Part shown: positions 21,174-33,300 of the stretch, piece by piece
How positions within the stretch are numbered: position 1 is the stretch's first letter
Layout of the letters: each line of letters starts with the position of its first letter
Source: Aplectana chamaeleonis
Taxonomy: Eukaryota > Nematoda > Chromadorea > Rhabditida > Cosmocercidae
Length of the DNA stretch: 64,000 nt
Direction of reading: 5' to 3'
Assembly (NCBI GenBank): GCA_029168955.1
Contig: JAPDOI010001948.1
Span: forward strand, 53,842 to 117,841
Position numbers and translations under genes: made by a program
The notes under the pieces: generated by a model
Database searches by the model: none
Seen by the model: the letters and a program-made list of their open reading frames with translations, nothing else
What the model was told of the DNA's origin: nothing

Positions 21174-22269
21174 CATATTGTGCTAATGCCGAGGTTCAAT
21201 GAGAGTCGTATATGGCCACAACGAAAAACTTGACAGCTTTATCCCTATGTTCGAACGTTACAAGGCAGTACCTAGATGTGAATAAAACAAGGAAAGTAAA
21301 AAGTTCAAAAGCTTAGATAAAAATTTTGAGCATTAAAAATAATACAAGCGCAGCATCAAGGTACCTGTAAACAAAAATGACTTATACAAATATTAGCCTT
21401 TCTGTACACGATTAAAATTGGCATAATGGAGGAAAAATTAAAAGAGAACTTGTGATCACCACTTTTTCAACAACAAGCATCGGGAACCAGTATTTAACAA
21501 AAATCAATCATCGGGAAAGTGCTAGGCGGAACTCATAATCGACATTAAATTAAATTGTCTCTATTCTCTCTCCCGATTCTCTAAACCTACGATTGTATAT
21601 ATCTATTGCAATAATATAAAACTATCAATGTACAAATTAGACAACATGCAAGACCATAGAAAGATCAACGTTAACAACCTCACGTCGCGAAGCACCGACG
21701 CTGATGTAAGAACTACTGGTCAATAGAGATAAAAAAACAAAAAACTAAACGACGTGAAAGAAAGACAAAGTTCGTGAAGAAAAAAAAAACAACACTGTAC
21801 AAACACGAAACCTTGGATGAATGAATGAATGTCAGTGAGCCGCTCACAGCTGATGCAACATGTATACGACGACTTCGTATGTCCCCATGGTGATTGCTGT
21901 GTTTGGAACCGTCCGCATCAGCTGCAAACGAATTTGAAGTTTTCGAACAAGCAACATTGGAGAGATGTACAAGTTGGACAACGTTCACCTTGGCGACAAA
22001 CCACATGGAAACACAACAACGGTGTACCGAATTTGGCGACACTCGTTCAAACGGCAAGGCTCAAAGAGCTTGCAGACAGCTGCCTTCAAACCATTTCCAG
22101 TTTTCGAATACATCTCGAGGAAATACCAGACGGAATGTTTAAAAAAGCCCGTTCTTGAAAAGAATCATCTAGAATTTTTTCGCTCCTGATTAATAAAGAA
22201 ATTGCTGTGACGAACTAGGATGACCTCATGACATGACCGTCTAAGCATAGTACTGTGTTCACTATGATT
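21174..22269. other. No gene recognised
   Basis: A/T-rich sequence. Overlapping frames at 21713-22057 (-) and 21829-22158 (+) cover the same DNA with no family signature, so neither is supported. Confidence 0.4.
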
Positions 22270-22472
22270 GTGCCATTCGAATAGATTCGAATCGATATAC
22301 TCGAATAGTTGTCATTCGAATTATTCATTATCGGAATTTCTTAAATCGCACTATTCGAATACTATTCAAAAATCGGACCTCAAAAAAGGGGGTAATCGAA
22401 TCTGCTCAATAGTAGGACCTCTAAAGAAGGGGGTATTTCATTCGAATAGTTATAATTTCGAATGGATTCGAG
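22270..22472. repeat. Degenerate repeat of TTCGAAT and CGGACCTCAAAAAAGG words
   Basis: Units combining an ATTCGAAT-type word with AATCGGACCTCAAAAAAGGG occur about twice here. The same composite word recurs three to four times at 25500-25660. Probably fragments of one dispersed A/T-rich repeat family. Confidence 0.6.
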
Positions 22473-22474
22473 TA

Positions 22475-22753
22475 AGGTGCTTATCTGGGTCAAATTCCGG
22501 TCCGCAATTGCGTCTCGACACGCTTCGCAGACGCGCGCTTTCGATTCGGAAGAGTTTCAAGCGCCGCAGCTGCCGATCTGTTGACTCTAGGTGGTTTTTA
22601 GAAACTAGAAACTAAACAAAATCAAAGAAAACTGCATAAAAAAGCCATATCGACTCGGCTTTGGAGCTGGAAACTCGATTGACTCGAGCGCGTGCGGCCG
22701 CAAAGCGTGTCGAGACGCAATTGCGGACCGGAATTTGACCCAGATAAGCACAG
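22475..22753. mobile_element. TA-flanked MITE (CTGTGCTTATCTGGGT family), copy 2
   Basis: 279-bp homologue of 6450-6729. The left end is decayed (AGGTGCTTATCTGGGT) and the right end intact (ACCCAGATAAGCACAG), with TA at 22473-22474 and 22754-22755. Interior similarity extends through the GTCTCGACACGC blocks on both sides. Confidence 0.8.
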
Positions 22754-22755
22754 TA

Positions 22756-22934
22756 AATTTGCCCCGTCGCTGCTATTTATGGTAGACGGTAGATGACCGT
22801 GTGTTCCATTGGCAGGTATGACCACGTCAAAGGATTTCGAAATCCCTCCGCGTCTCGCTGCGTGCACCGCGATTCAAAAATTGGCGTCTTCATCGTAGCG
22901 TGGCGGCTCGATTTCCAAACATTTCAGCATCTAT
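22756..22934. other. No feature recognised
   Basis: Short unassigned spacer between two MITEs. Confidence 0.4.
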
Positions 22935-22938
22935 TTAA

Positions 22939-23406
22939 AGGCAGTGTTCACGATGATTTTCGTTCCCGAGTTATCCACATAAAACGATGCTTAAGCCTCC
23001 AAGTGTTACTAAAATTACGAAGAAACGGCGAGGAACGATTAAAACGACGTATTTCAGTGACACTATTCTATAACATTGATTAGTTGTCCGGTTGGAGGAA
23101 CATGTTCATGGTGGTTGTCAACGGTATAAAATGGGGCTAATCAGAAATGTAGGAATATTTTAGGCAAAACAGTATAAGTTTAGGTCTGAAGGAAAGCACG
23201 GAGCAATAGAGAGTAGAGAATTGCAAAGGAAGGGTCCGCAAAAGATTTCATTGTCACAACAAACACTCCCCAAGATATTTGAAAGGCGGGCTGATACTTG
23301 AGGATTTTGGGTACTTCCGGTGCGTCGTCATTTTAGTTCTACCCTGGGGCCACTTAGTCAATATAGTGAATAATCTCAAAATTGAAGATTATCGTGAACA
23401 CTGCCT
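22939..23406. mobile_element. TTAA-flanked MITE, subfamily B
   Basis: 468 bp, ends AGGCAGTGTTCACGAT and ATCGTGAACACTGCCT, TTAA at 22935-22938 and 23407-23410. Reverse-orientation homologue of 2922-3619 without the hAT insertion there, so it shows the empty site of that insertion at family level. Confidence 0.8.
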
Positions 23407-23410
23407 TTAA

Positions 23411-23887
23411 AGGCACAATAACCCTCAGATATGAATTTTTAGATTTTCGTGTAATTGTGTAGAAGACCCCTCCTGTATAACACGTGGCCAAATGCGAGAT
23501 CTCAATTCCTCCAAATAAGCGAGATATAAGCGACCACCACGGGCCCGACCCCCTCCAGCCACCACCATAGGCCCGGCCCCCTTCCTGATTTCCGATCTCA
23601 ATAACGGCTAGATGTATTAATGATTTTCAACCGACTCGTCGTTCTTCACTCCCGTTCCGATCTATCTCTTCATCCTGTTCTGCTCTCGTGCCGCGACTGC
23701 GAATGAAGAGAAATACAGGCCTGAGTCCACTAAATTTTCGCCATCAAAGTATAGGAATTTTTGAGGATCCACAACTCCGTTTGTAAAGGGCCTTAAGCGA
23801 TTTCAGAGATACCATTGCGATCAGAGTGAGACCCTCTCCAAGATCAGAATAAAACCTAAAAAATATTTTTCTGAGTATGCCGTGCCT
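23411..23887. mobile_element. TTAA-flanked MITE, subfamily D
   Basis: 477 bp with ends AGGCACAATAACCCTCAGA and TCTGAGTATGCCGTGCCT (imperfect). It shares TTAA 23407-23410 with the preceding MITE and has a second TTAA at 23888-23891. Its right half (ACAACTCCGTTTG, GATTTCAGAGATACCATTG) is related to the subfamily-A interior. Confidence 0.65.
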
Positions 23888-24119
23888 TTAAGCGGCGAGC
23901 GGTGGGTTCCTTACCAAGAATTCCGTTTAACATCTTGCCTTCAGAAAATAGCGGAGCTAGACACCAGTAGCTTTTTGCTGAAGCACAGATACTCCAATCC
24001 CCCTCGAATTGGGAAAAAATACGCCTTATCCGAGTGCGAGGCCAAGGAAAGCTGAGTTTGAACCCCTGTCCTCTAGTGTTAGAACGTCTCTAGGTGAAGA
24101 GTTCAGATGGTTTTAGTCC
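23888..24119. other. No feature recognised
   Basis: Unassigned spacer before a non-LTR retrotransposon fragment. Confidence 0.4.
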
Positions 24120-24600
24120 CACTGAACCGTTCAACATCTTAAAAATCTAACATAAATCATTTCTTCTCCTACGGAGAGCAAGTGCGTCCAGTTGTAGTCT
24201 TTTATTTTTGAGGTAACTCCTAGGAATATTTGCATACGTGAATCCAAGTGCCCCAATAAAGACTTTCCTCGTGAACCTATTTTGCACCCTTTCCAAAATA
24301 TCTACAATCTGCCGTTTGCAGGGCGCAAAAATGCAGGTACCATACTCCAACATTCAGCGAACATAAATTTTATAGGACTTGATCAGCAACTGTGGATCTT
24401 TTAACCTTAGAGGCATGGTCCGGGCAGAATTTTGGTTTCGAGGTTTCACGCTGAATCGGAGCGTATGGTAAAGGTAGCTCCAAGGGATGTGCGAAAACTG
24501 CGTAAAAAACGATATTTTGCAAATTATTCCATCCATTTCCGTCAACCACTGTGTCAGAAAAGTGAGCCCATTGTCCATGCTTTAGCCGTCGTCCACGCAT
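24120..24600 (-). pseudogene. CR1/Jockey-like RT C-terminal fragment, second copy
   Basis: The minus strand reads LLIKSYKIYVR, a stop, then MLEYGTCIFAPCKRQ, DILERVQNRFTRKVF, then LDALALRRRRNDL. This is the same region and motif order as the fragment at 1470-1985 (YVRPxLEY, LERVQxxFTR, LxxLxxRR). A more decayed upstream portion extends to about 24600. The catalytic palm is absent. 5'-truncated and inactive. Confidence 0.65.
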
Positions 24601-25494
24601 TCTTCAGAACTGCCGTGTACTTAAATATCTGTCATTCTGGCCAAGCTTATCTTGCTGTGAATACCGTAAGGTGCAAAACTAGTTGGGGGGGCACTGAAGA
24701 TTCACCCTTAGAAATGAAAAGATTCATTCATGAAAATGTAATTTTTTTCGTTATTAGATATGTGCTAACCTTATCACTCGTAACTTCCTAGAAATTCCAT
24801 GGAACTGGATCAATTTCTGAAAGCGGTATCATTCATTTCTCACTTGAATTCTGAGGAGCCCCTACTAGTTATTCACCTACCGTAATCTCTAACTTCAGGG
24901 CTGTTTTCTCCAGAAGTAAGGACTTATAGTTAGTGAGACGACCAGGCGGTGTTGAGCTGGGCCAGTCTACTCTATCTAATCCGAACTTCGGCACTGTCAA
25001 AGTTTGACCGGGCCTTGCTTTTAAGGACCTAAATAAAAAATACCCTCTGATGCGCCTTAGTAGCAATGAGCCTACAACGCTCAGTAAATACGAGAGTTTA
25101 TTATCTACTACGGAACCGAGGTCTTTTATTTTAACCGGTAATTACATAGGTGCATGGTGGATTTCGGCTGAATTTCCATTTTCAAAGCCGAAGCGTTCAA
25201 GGAACATGAGCATGGCCTGGGACTTCTTTGGAAAGCGTCAGGACTCCGATCTATTTGAGATTTTGATCCGATTGGTGTCGCTCAGGTTTTCTCATGTGGT
25301 TATCCTCAGTTTCGGAGGCAAATCAACCTCTCTCCTTCTTGTGTTTGTGCGGAGCGAGGATAGGTGATAGAGGCAGCGGGAAAATGTGAGGGAAAGGGAC
25401 GTAACATACACGCAAACACACGATCAGTGGCAGTAAGTTTCACTTCGAACTACAGGATCCACTGACAGCACACCTGTCCTCTTTTCAGTCTGTC
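24601..25494. other. No gene recognised
   Basis: Plus- and minus-strand frames (24869-25066, 25050-25367) are short and unsupported. No repeat structure stands out. Confidence 0.4.
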
Positions 25495-25665
25495 GCTTTG
25501 AAATTATTCGAATATATAATCTATTCAGAATTCGGACCTCGAAGAAAGGGTCATTCGAATATTTTCGAAAATCGGACCTCAAAAAAAGAGGCCATTCGGA
25601 TACATTCAAAAATCGGACGTCAAAAAAGGGGGTATTCGAATCTATTCGATATTCGGTCTTTTCGC
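25495..25665. repeat. Degenerate repeat of ATTCGAA and CGGACCTCAAAAAAGG words
   Basis: Three to four units of about 45-50 bp, each an ATTCGAAT-type word plus ATCGGACCTCAAAAAAGRGG. Same family as 22270-22472. Confidence 0.65.
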
Positions 25666-25709
25666 CCAGGGCACAAATAGTGTTTACGTACAGGAAAATA
25701 CACTGTTCA

Positions 25710-26790
25710 CGAAGAACTACTACTTCTTCTTGCTTGCAGCAGCGACGAGGTTTTTGTCATCGGTTCAAAAACCGGGCGACCAAAGTAGGGTTCGCGCACA
25801 AATCCACTTTGCTCAGAGTTGTAGGCCTCTTCGGGCAGTATAATAGGTGTGCTGCTGTATGGCCAGGGTTACAACAATCCGGGTACTAGTCTAGTTTACT
25901 GTTATCGATCTTAAGCAAGTTGACATCAGCATAGGGGCATGCACGCAGCGTAGTGATGCAAGGGTACTTCTAGCCCCCTGTCAAGTTCCATCTCGGTATT
26001 GCTCACTACAGGCGGCACCACCCCCGAAATGAGGTTGACGGTCACCTTAAGCCTAGTTTTGACTGCAGGTGTTCGCTGCGGCCATGCGAGGAACAACTGT
26101 TCCTTTTTCATCGTGCGTAATGGAAAGCCGCTCCAATTGTGATCGCTTCGTAGCAAACGTCCTACATCGCTGGGTCGCGGCGACGAAATCCTATGTTTTA
26201 CTGCATCGCTGCTTGAAGAGCGATTCTCAATGGTCGCTGACCATCGCTCCATCGCGGCCAAAATGGCAGCGATGGAGCGATTGTCAGCGAATGACACGTT
26301 TCGTCTAATGAACGTTGACCCTTTCTAATGACGAGATCAGTGTTTTCGAGTCGAAACGCGTTATTGATGAATACCAGCCATTAATTTCACTGATTGATTG
26401 AATTTCTTCTATCATCCGTGGGTCTATGCACTATGAACAGAATCGCTGCCGCTGCTACATCGCTGCAGCAGCGGGTTCAATATCGCTGCGATGAAAAACA
26501 GCAGCGATGCAGTCAAAACTAGGCTTTACTCAAGTGATCCTTAACGAATCTGGGGTGCTCCGCACGTAAAAGACGAAGACTATCCAGTTGGGAGTCAGCC
26601 CATATTTGCATATCAACTTTCTCGGGGGCATCCTAAAAAGGCCTTCCCTCACTGGATTCATTATAATTGTTGATGGGTGATCAGGCTGCTTCGCGATCTT
26701 TATGACCAGCTGCTGCGCTTGGAATTGATAATGCTCCCTCACTGGTAGGACACGGGCTTCAGAATGTCGATGTTCCACTAGAGTGCTTTT
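25710..26790 (-). pseudogene. Family-1 non-LTR retrotransposon, 3' fragment (copy K)
   Basis: Minus-strand remnant of the C-terminal domain of family 1 (see 47049-50492). Readable blocks: VEHRHSEARVLPVREH, QLVIKIAKQPDHPS, NPVREGLFRMP, SGVVPPVVSNTEMEL, then GHTAAHLLYCPKRPTTL of the terminal zinc-knuckle-like motif, and NPTLVARFLNR. The 3' end has the family's GCTGCAAGCAAGAAGAAG-type tail. A MITE (26050-26525) interrupts it. RT core missing; several frameshifts. Confidence 0.8.
26050..26525. mobile_element. PIF/Harbinger-like MITE (AGCCTAGTTTTGACTGCA ends, TSD TTA/TAA)
   Basis: 476 bp with inverted ends AGCCTAGTTTTGACTGCA and complement, TSD TTA at 26047-26049 and 26526-26528 (TAA on the retrotransposon's strand). 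Removing it with one TAA rejoins the copy-K frame (HLS followed by KVTVN). The interior is rich in CAGCGATG/CATCGCTG words pointing inward from both ends. Confidence 0.85.
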
Positions 26791-27294
26791 AGCCCACCCA
26801 CTCAGGAAAATGAAAACAACTTACACGTAACATAAAAGGACAAAACAAGTTTCTTGTAACATATCTAACCCGAAGTGAGTTACTTGCGACTTATCTCATG
26901 TCATTCAAGTTACATGCAACATATCGACGGGATACCGCGTGAAGTGCGCCCCCAATACGTTACATGCAACATAAATGGTACAGGATAAGTCGCAAGCAAC
27001 TTAAATCGGACAACAGGCATTTCCAAGAGGAGTATACGACGCACTCTCATTGTCAGGGACAGGGCTAGGACTGACGTTGCTCCCGGTTCAATTACCCAAG
27101 TTTGAGGTACTTGACCGCACACTCATATGGGAAAGCCCCGCGGAGCGTTTTTCGCGTAGGGTGATGGCCACCCATGGAGAAATGTAAATACAAGTCACAT
27201 GCAACATAAATGTAAGTTACATGTAATATAAATGTAACTTACTTGAGACATTCAAGTACCGAAATGTCTTTACAACCATTTGTTACTTTCAGGT
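26791..27294. repeat. Dispersed 20-bp words around an SL1-like motif
   Basis: Variants of GTTACATGCAACATAAAT occur about eight times (about 26822-27260), in both orientations, with related GACTTATC/GATAAGTCGC pairs. The SL1-like motif at 27085-27106 lies among them. Partly symmetric, so it may be an old inverted-repeat transposon. No TSD found. Confidence 0.5.
27085..27106 (+). ncRNA. SL1-like spliced-leader sequence
   Basis: 22 nt identical to the nematode SL1 exon except for C at position 5, followed by GTAC, so the exon end and the donor GT are in the right place. In a real SL RNA gene the next 70-80 nt would form two stem-loops around an Sm site. Here only a T-run in GAGCGTTTTTCGCG is vaguely similar, at about 27148. 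I treat it as an SL1-derived sequence, possibly a variant or dead SL RNA gene. Confidence 0.45.
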
Positions 27295-27307
27295 ACTTTT
27301 CAACTGA
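27295..27307. repeat. Left 13-bp direct repeat bounding the satellite array
   Basis: ACTTTTCAACTGA immediately before the first satellite base, repeated at 42879-42891 at the other end of the array. Confidence 0.8.
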
Positions 27308-30300
27308 TGTTTACACAAGGTGCTGAGTTGATCGCAAAACGCTTGGCTCCGGGCGAGATTGAACCAGCATATTCCCTTTCCGGGGAAGCGCCTTATCGCA
27401 CTGCACCACCGAAGCCCCAGCGCCGCTCTCACTCAACTGCTCGGTAAATCTTCACCGAAGCAATCATCCTTTCACCCGCATAACGGGATGAAACAGGAAT
27501 ACCGTCAGAGACTATCTAACAGTCGTAGACCTGTCAAGATGATGCCCTAGTTAAGTCTTACACGATTTTTGGTTGTTTTTTGCCGTAACTGCAGTTCAAC
27601 GTCTCAGTGCACGTTATGCTATGTTTACACAAGGTGCTGAGTTGATCGCAAAACGCTTGGCTCCGGGCGAGATTGAACCAGCATAGTCCCTTTCCGGGAA
27701 GCGCCTTATCGCACTGCACCACCGAAGCCCCAGCGCCGCTCTCACTCAACTGCTCGGTAAATCTTCACCGAAGCAATCATCCTTTCACCCGCATAACGGG
27801 ATGAAACAGGAATACCGTCAGAGACTATCTAACAGTCGTAGACCTGTCAAGATGATGCCCTAGTTAAGTCTTACACGATTTTTGGTTGTTTTTTGCCGTA
27901 ACTGCAGTTCAACGACGCAGTGCACGTTATGGTATGTTTACACAAGGTGCTGAGTTGATCGCAAAACGCTTGGCTCCGGGCGAGATTGAACCAGCATATT
28001 CCCTTTCCGGGGGGAGCGCCTTATCGCACTGCACCACCGAAGCCCCAGCGCCGCTCTCACTCAACTGCTCGGTAAATCTTCACCGAAGCAATCATCCTTT
28101 CACCCGCATAACGGGATGAAACAGGAATACCGTCAGAGACTATCTAACAGTCGTAGACCTGTCAAGATGATGCCCTAGTTAAGTCTTACACGATTTTTGG
28201 ATGTTTTTTTTGCCGTAACTGCAGTTCAACGTCGCAGTGCACGTTATGGTATGTTTACACAAGGTGCTGAGTTGATCGCAAAACGCTTGGCTCCGGGCGA
28301 GATTGAACCAGCATATTCCCCTTCCGGGGGAGCGCCTTATCGCACTGCACCACCGAAGCCCCAGCGCCGCTCTCACTCAACTGCTCGGTAAATCTTCACC
28401 GAAGCAATCATCCTTTCACCCGCATAACGGGATGAAACAGGAATACCGTCAGAGACTATCTAACAGTCGTAGACCTGTCAAGATGATGCCCTAGTTAAGT
28501 CTTACACGATTTTTGGTTGTTTTTTGCCGTAACTGCAGTTCAACGTCGCAGTGCACGTTATGGTATGTTTACACAAGGTGCTGAGTTGATCGCAAAACGC
28601 TTGGCTCCGGGCGAGATTGAACCAGCATATTCCCTTTCCGGGGGAGCGCCTTATCGCACTGCACCACCGAAGCCCCAGCGCCGCTCTCACTCAACTGCTC
28701 GGTAAATCTTCACCGAAGCAATCATCCTTTCACCCGCATAACGGGATGAAACAGGAATACCGTCAGAGACTATCTAACAGTCGTAGACCTGTCAAGATGA
28801 TGCCCTAGTTAAGTCTTACACGATTTTTGGTTGTTTTTTGCCGTAACTGCAGTTCAACGTCGCAGTGCACGTTATGGTATGTTTACACAAGGTGCTGAGT
28901 TGATCGCAAAACGCTTGGCTCCGGGCGAGATTGAACCAGCATATTCCCTTTCCGGGGAGCGCCTTATCGCACTGCACCACCAAAGCCCCAGCGCCGCTCA
29001 CTCAACTGCTCGGTAAATCTTCACCGAAGCAATCATCCTTTCACCCGCATAACGGGATGAAACAGGAATACCGTCAGAGACTATCTAACAGTCGTAGACC
29101 TGTCAAGATGATGCCCTAGTTAAGTCTTACACGATTTTTGGTTGTTTTTTGCCGTAACTACAGTTCAACGTCGCAGTGCACGTTATGGTATGTTTACACA
29201 AGGTGCTGAGTTGATCGCAAAACGCTTGGCTCCGGGCGAGATTGAACCAGCATATTCCCTTTCCGGGGGAGCGCCTTATCGCACTGCACCACCGAAGCCC
29301 CAGCGCCGCTCTCACTCAACTGCTCGGTAAATCTTCACCGAAGCAATCATCCTTTCACCCGCATAACGGGATGAAACAGGAATACCGTCAGAGACTATCT
29401 AACAGTCGTAGACCTGTCAAGATGATGCCCTAGTTAAGTCTTACACGATTTTTGGTTGTTTTTTGCCGTAACTGCAGTTCAACGTCGCAGTGCACGTTAT
29501 GGTATGTTTACACAAGGTGCTGAGTTGATCGCAAAACGCTTGGCTCCGGGCGAGATTGAACCAGCATATTCCCTTTCCGGGGAGCGCCTTATCGCACTGC
29601 ACCACCGAAGCCCTAGCGCCGCTCTCACTCAACTGCTCGGTAAATCTTCACCGAAGCAATCATCCTTTCACCCGCATAACGGGATGAAACAGGAATACCG
29701 TCAGAGACTATCTAACAGTCGTAGACCTGTCAAGATGATGCCCTAGTTAAGTCTTACACGATTTTTGGTTGTTTTTTGCCGTAACTGCAGTTCAACGTCG
29801 CAGTGCACGTTATGGTATGTTTACACAAGGTGCTGAGTTGATCGCAAAACGCTTGGCTCCGGGCGAGATTGAACCAGCATATTCCCTTTCCGGGGGAGCG
29901 CCTTATCGCACTGCACCACCGAAGCCCCAGCGCCGCTCTCACTCAACTGCTCGGTAAATCTACACCGAAGCAATCATCCTTTCACCCGCATAACGGGATG
30001 AAACAGGAATACCTTCAGAGACTATCTAACAGTCGTAGACCTGTCAAGATGATGCCCTAGTTAAGTCTTACACGATTTTTGGTTGTTTTTTGCCGTAACT
30101 GCAGTTCAACGTCGCAGTGCACGTTATGGTATGTTTACACAAGGTGCTGAGTTGATCGCAAAACGCTTGGCTCCGGGCGAGATTGAACCAGCATATTCCC
30201 TTTCCGGGGGAGCGCCTTATCGCACTGCACCACCGAAGCCCCAGCGCCGCTCACTCAACTGCTCGGTAAATCTTCACCGAAGCAATCATCCTTTCACCCG

Positions 30301-33300
30301 CATAACGGGATGAAACAGGAATACCGTCAGAGACTATCTAACAGTCGTAGACCTGTCAAGATGATGCCCTAGTTAAGTCTTACACGATTTTTTGGTTGTT
30401 TTTTGCCGTAACTGCAGTTCAACGTCGCAGTGCACGTTATGGTATGTTTACACAAGGTGCTGAGTTGATCGCAAAACGCTTGGCCCCGGGCGAGACTGAA
30501 CCAGGATATTCCCTTTCCGGGGGAGCGCCCTATCGCACTGCACCACCGAAGCCCCAGCGCCGCTCTCACTTAACTGCTCGGCAAATCTTCACCGAAGCAA
30601 TCATCCTTTCACCCGCATAACGGGATGAAACAGGAATACCGTCAGAGACTATCTAACAGTCGTAGACCTGTCAAGATGATGCCCTAGTTAAGTCTTACAC
30701 GATTTTTGGTTGTTTTTTGCCGTAACTGCAGTTCAACGTCGCAGTGCACGTTATGGTATGTTTACACAAGGTGCTGAGTTGATCGCAAAACGCTTGGCTC
30801 CGGGCGAGATTGAACCAGCATATTCCCTTTCCGGGGGAGCGCCTTATCGCACTGCACCACCGAAGCCCCAGCGCCGCTCTCACTCAACTGCTCGGTAAAT
30901 CTTCACCGAAGCAATCATCCTTTCACCCGCATAACGGGATGAAACAGGAATACCGTCAGAGACTATCTAACAGTCGTAGACCTGTCAAGATGATGCCCTA
31001 GTTAAGTCTTACACGATTTTTGGTTGTTTTTTGCCGTAACTGCAGTTCAACGTCGCAGTGCACGTTATGGTATGTTTACACAAGGTGCTGAGTTGATCGC
31101 AAAACGCTTGGCTCCGGGCGAGATTGAACCAGCATATTCCCTTTCCGGGGGAGCGCCTTATCGCACTGCACCACCAAAGCCCCAGCGCCGCTCTCACTCA
31201 ACTGCTCGGTAAATCTTCACCGAAGCAATCATCCTTTCACCCGCATAACGGGATGAAACAGGAATACCGTCAGAGACTATCTAACAGTCGTAGACCTGTC
31301 AAGATGATGCCCTAGTTAAGTCTTACACGATTTTGGTTGTTTTTGCCGTAACTGCAGTTCAACGTCGCAGTGCACGTTATGGTATGTTTACACAAGGTGC
31401 TGAGTTGATCGCAAAACGCTTGGCTCCGGGCGAGATTGAACCAGCATATTCCTTTCCGGGGACCGCCTTATCGCACTGCACCACCCAAGCCCCAGCGCCG
31501 CTCTCAATCAACTGCTCGGTAAATCTTCACCGAAGCAATCATCCTTTCACCCGCATAACGGGATGAAACAGGAATACCGTCAGAGACTATCTAACAGTCG
31601 TAGACCTGTCAAGATGATGCCCTAGTTAAGTCTTACACGATTTTTGGTTGTTTTTGCCGTAACTGCAGTTCAACGTCGCAGTGCACGTTATGGTATGTTT
31701 ACACAAGGTGCTGAGTTGATCGCAAAACGCTTGGCTCCGGGCGAGATTGAACCAGCATATTCCCTTTCCGGGGGAGCGCCTTATCGCACTGCACCACCGA
31801 AGCCCCAGCGCCGCTCTCACTCAACTGCTCGGTAAATCTTCACCGAAGCAATCATCCTTTCACCCGCATAACGGGATGAAACAGGAATACCGTCAGAGAC
31901 TATCTAACAGTCGTAGACCTGTCAAGATGATGCCCTAGTTAAGTCTTACACGATTTTTGGTTGTTTTTTTGCCGTAACTGCAGTTCAACGTCGCAGTGCA
32001 CGTTATGGTATGTTTACACAAGGTGCTGAGTTGATCGCAAAACGCTTGGCTCCGGGCGAGATTGAACCAGCATATTCCCTTTCCGGGGGAGCGCCTTATC
32101 GCACTGCACCACCGAAGCCCCAGCGCCGCTCTCACTCAACTGCTCGGTAAATCTTCACCGAAGCAATCATCCTTTCACCCGCATAACGGGATGAAACAGG
32201 AATACCGTCAGAGACTATCTAACAGTCGTAGACCCTGTCAAGATGATGCCCTAGTTAAGTCTTACACGATTTTTGGTTGTTTTTGCCGTAACTGCAGTTC
32301 AACGTCGCAGTGCACGTTATGGTATGTTTACACAAGGTGCTGAGTTGATCGCAAAACGCTTGGCTCCGGGCGATTGAACCAGCATATTCCCTTTCCGGGA
32401 GCGCCTTATCGCACTGCACCACCGAAGCCCCAGCGCCGCTCTCACTCAACTGCTCGGTAAATCTTCACCGAAGCAATCATCCTTTCACCCGCATAACGGG
32501 ATGAAACAGGAATACCGTCAGAGACTATCTAACAGTCGTAGACCTGTCAAGATGATGCCCTAGTTAAGTCTTACACGATTTTTGGTTGTTTTTTGCCGTA
32601 ACTGCAGTTCAACGTCGCAGTGCACGTTATGGTATGTTTACACAAGGTGCTGAGTTGATCGCAAAACGCTTGGCTCCGGGCGAGATTGAACCAGCATATT
32701 CCCTTTCCGGGGGAGCGCCTTATCGCACTGCACCACCGAAGCCCCAGCGCCGCTCTCACTCAACTGCTCGGTAAATCTTCACCGAAGCAATCATCCTTTC
32801 ACCCGCATAACGGGATGAAACAGGAATACCGTCAGAGACTATCTAACAGTCGTAGACCTGTCAAGATGATGCCCTAGTTAAGTCTTACACGATTTTTGGT
32901 TGTTTTTTGCCGTAACTGCAGTTCAACGTCGCAGTGCACGTTATGGTATGTTTACACAAGGTGCTGAGTTGATCGCAAAACGCTTGGCTCCGGGCGAGAT
33001 TGAACCAGCATATTCCCTTTCCGGGGGAGCGCCTTATCGCACTGCACCACCGAAGCCCCAGCGCCGCTCTCACTCAACTGCTCGGTAAATCTTCACCGAA
33101 GCAATCATCCTTTCACCCGCATAACGGGATGAAACAGGAATACCGTCAGAGACTATCTAACAGTCGTAGACCTGTCAAGATGATGCCCTAGTTAAGTCTT
33201 ACACGATTTTTGGTTGTTTTTTGCCGTAACTGCAGTTCAACGTCGCAGTGCACGTTATGGTATGTTTACACAAGGTGCTGAGTTGATCGCAAAACGCTTG

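Noticed and set aside
21713..22158. Possible host exon on either strand
   Set aside because: The two opposing frames cover the same bases, neither has a recognisable domain, and no splice pattern favours one.
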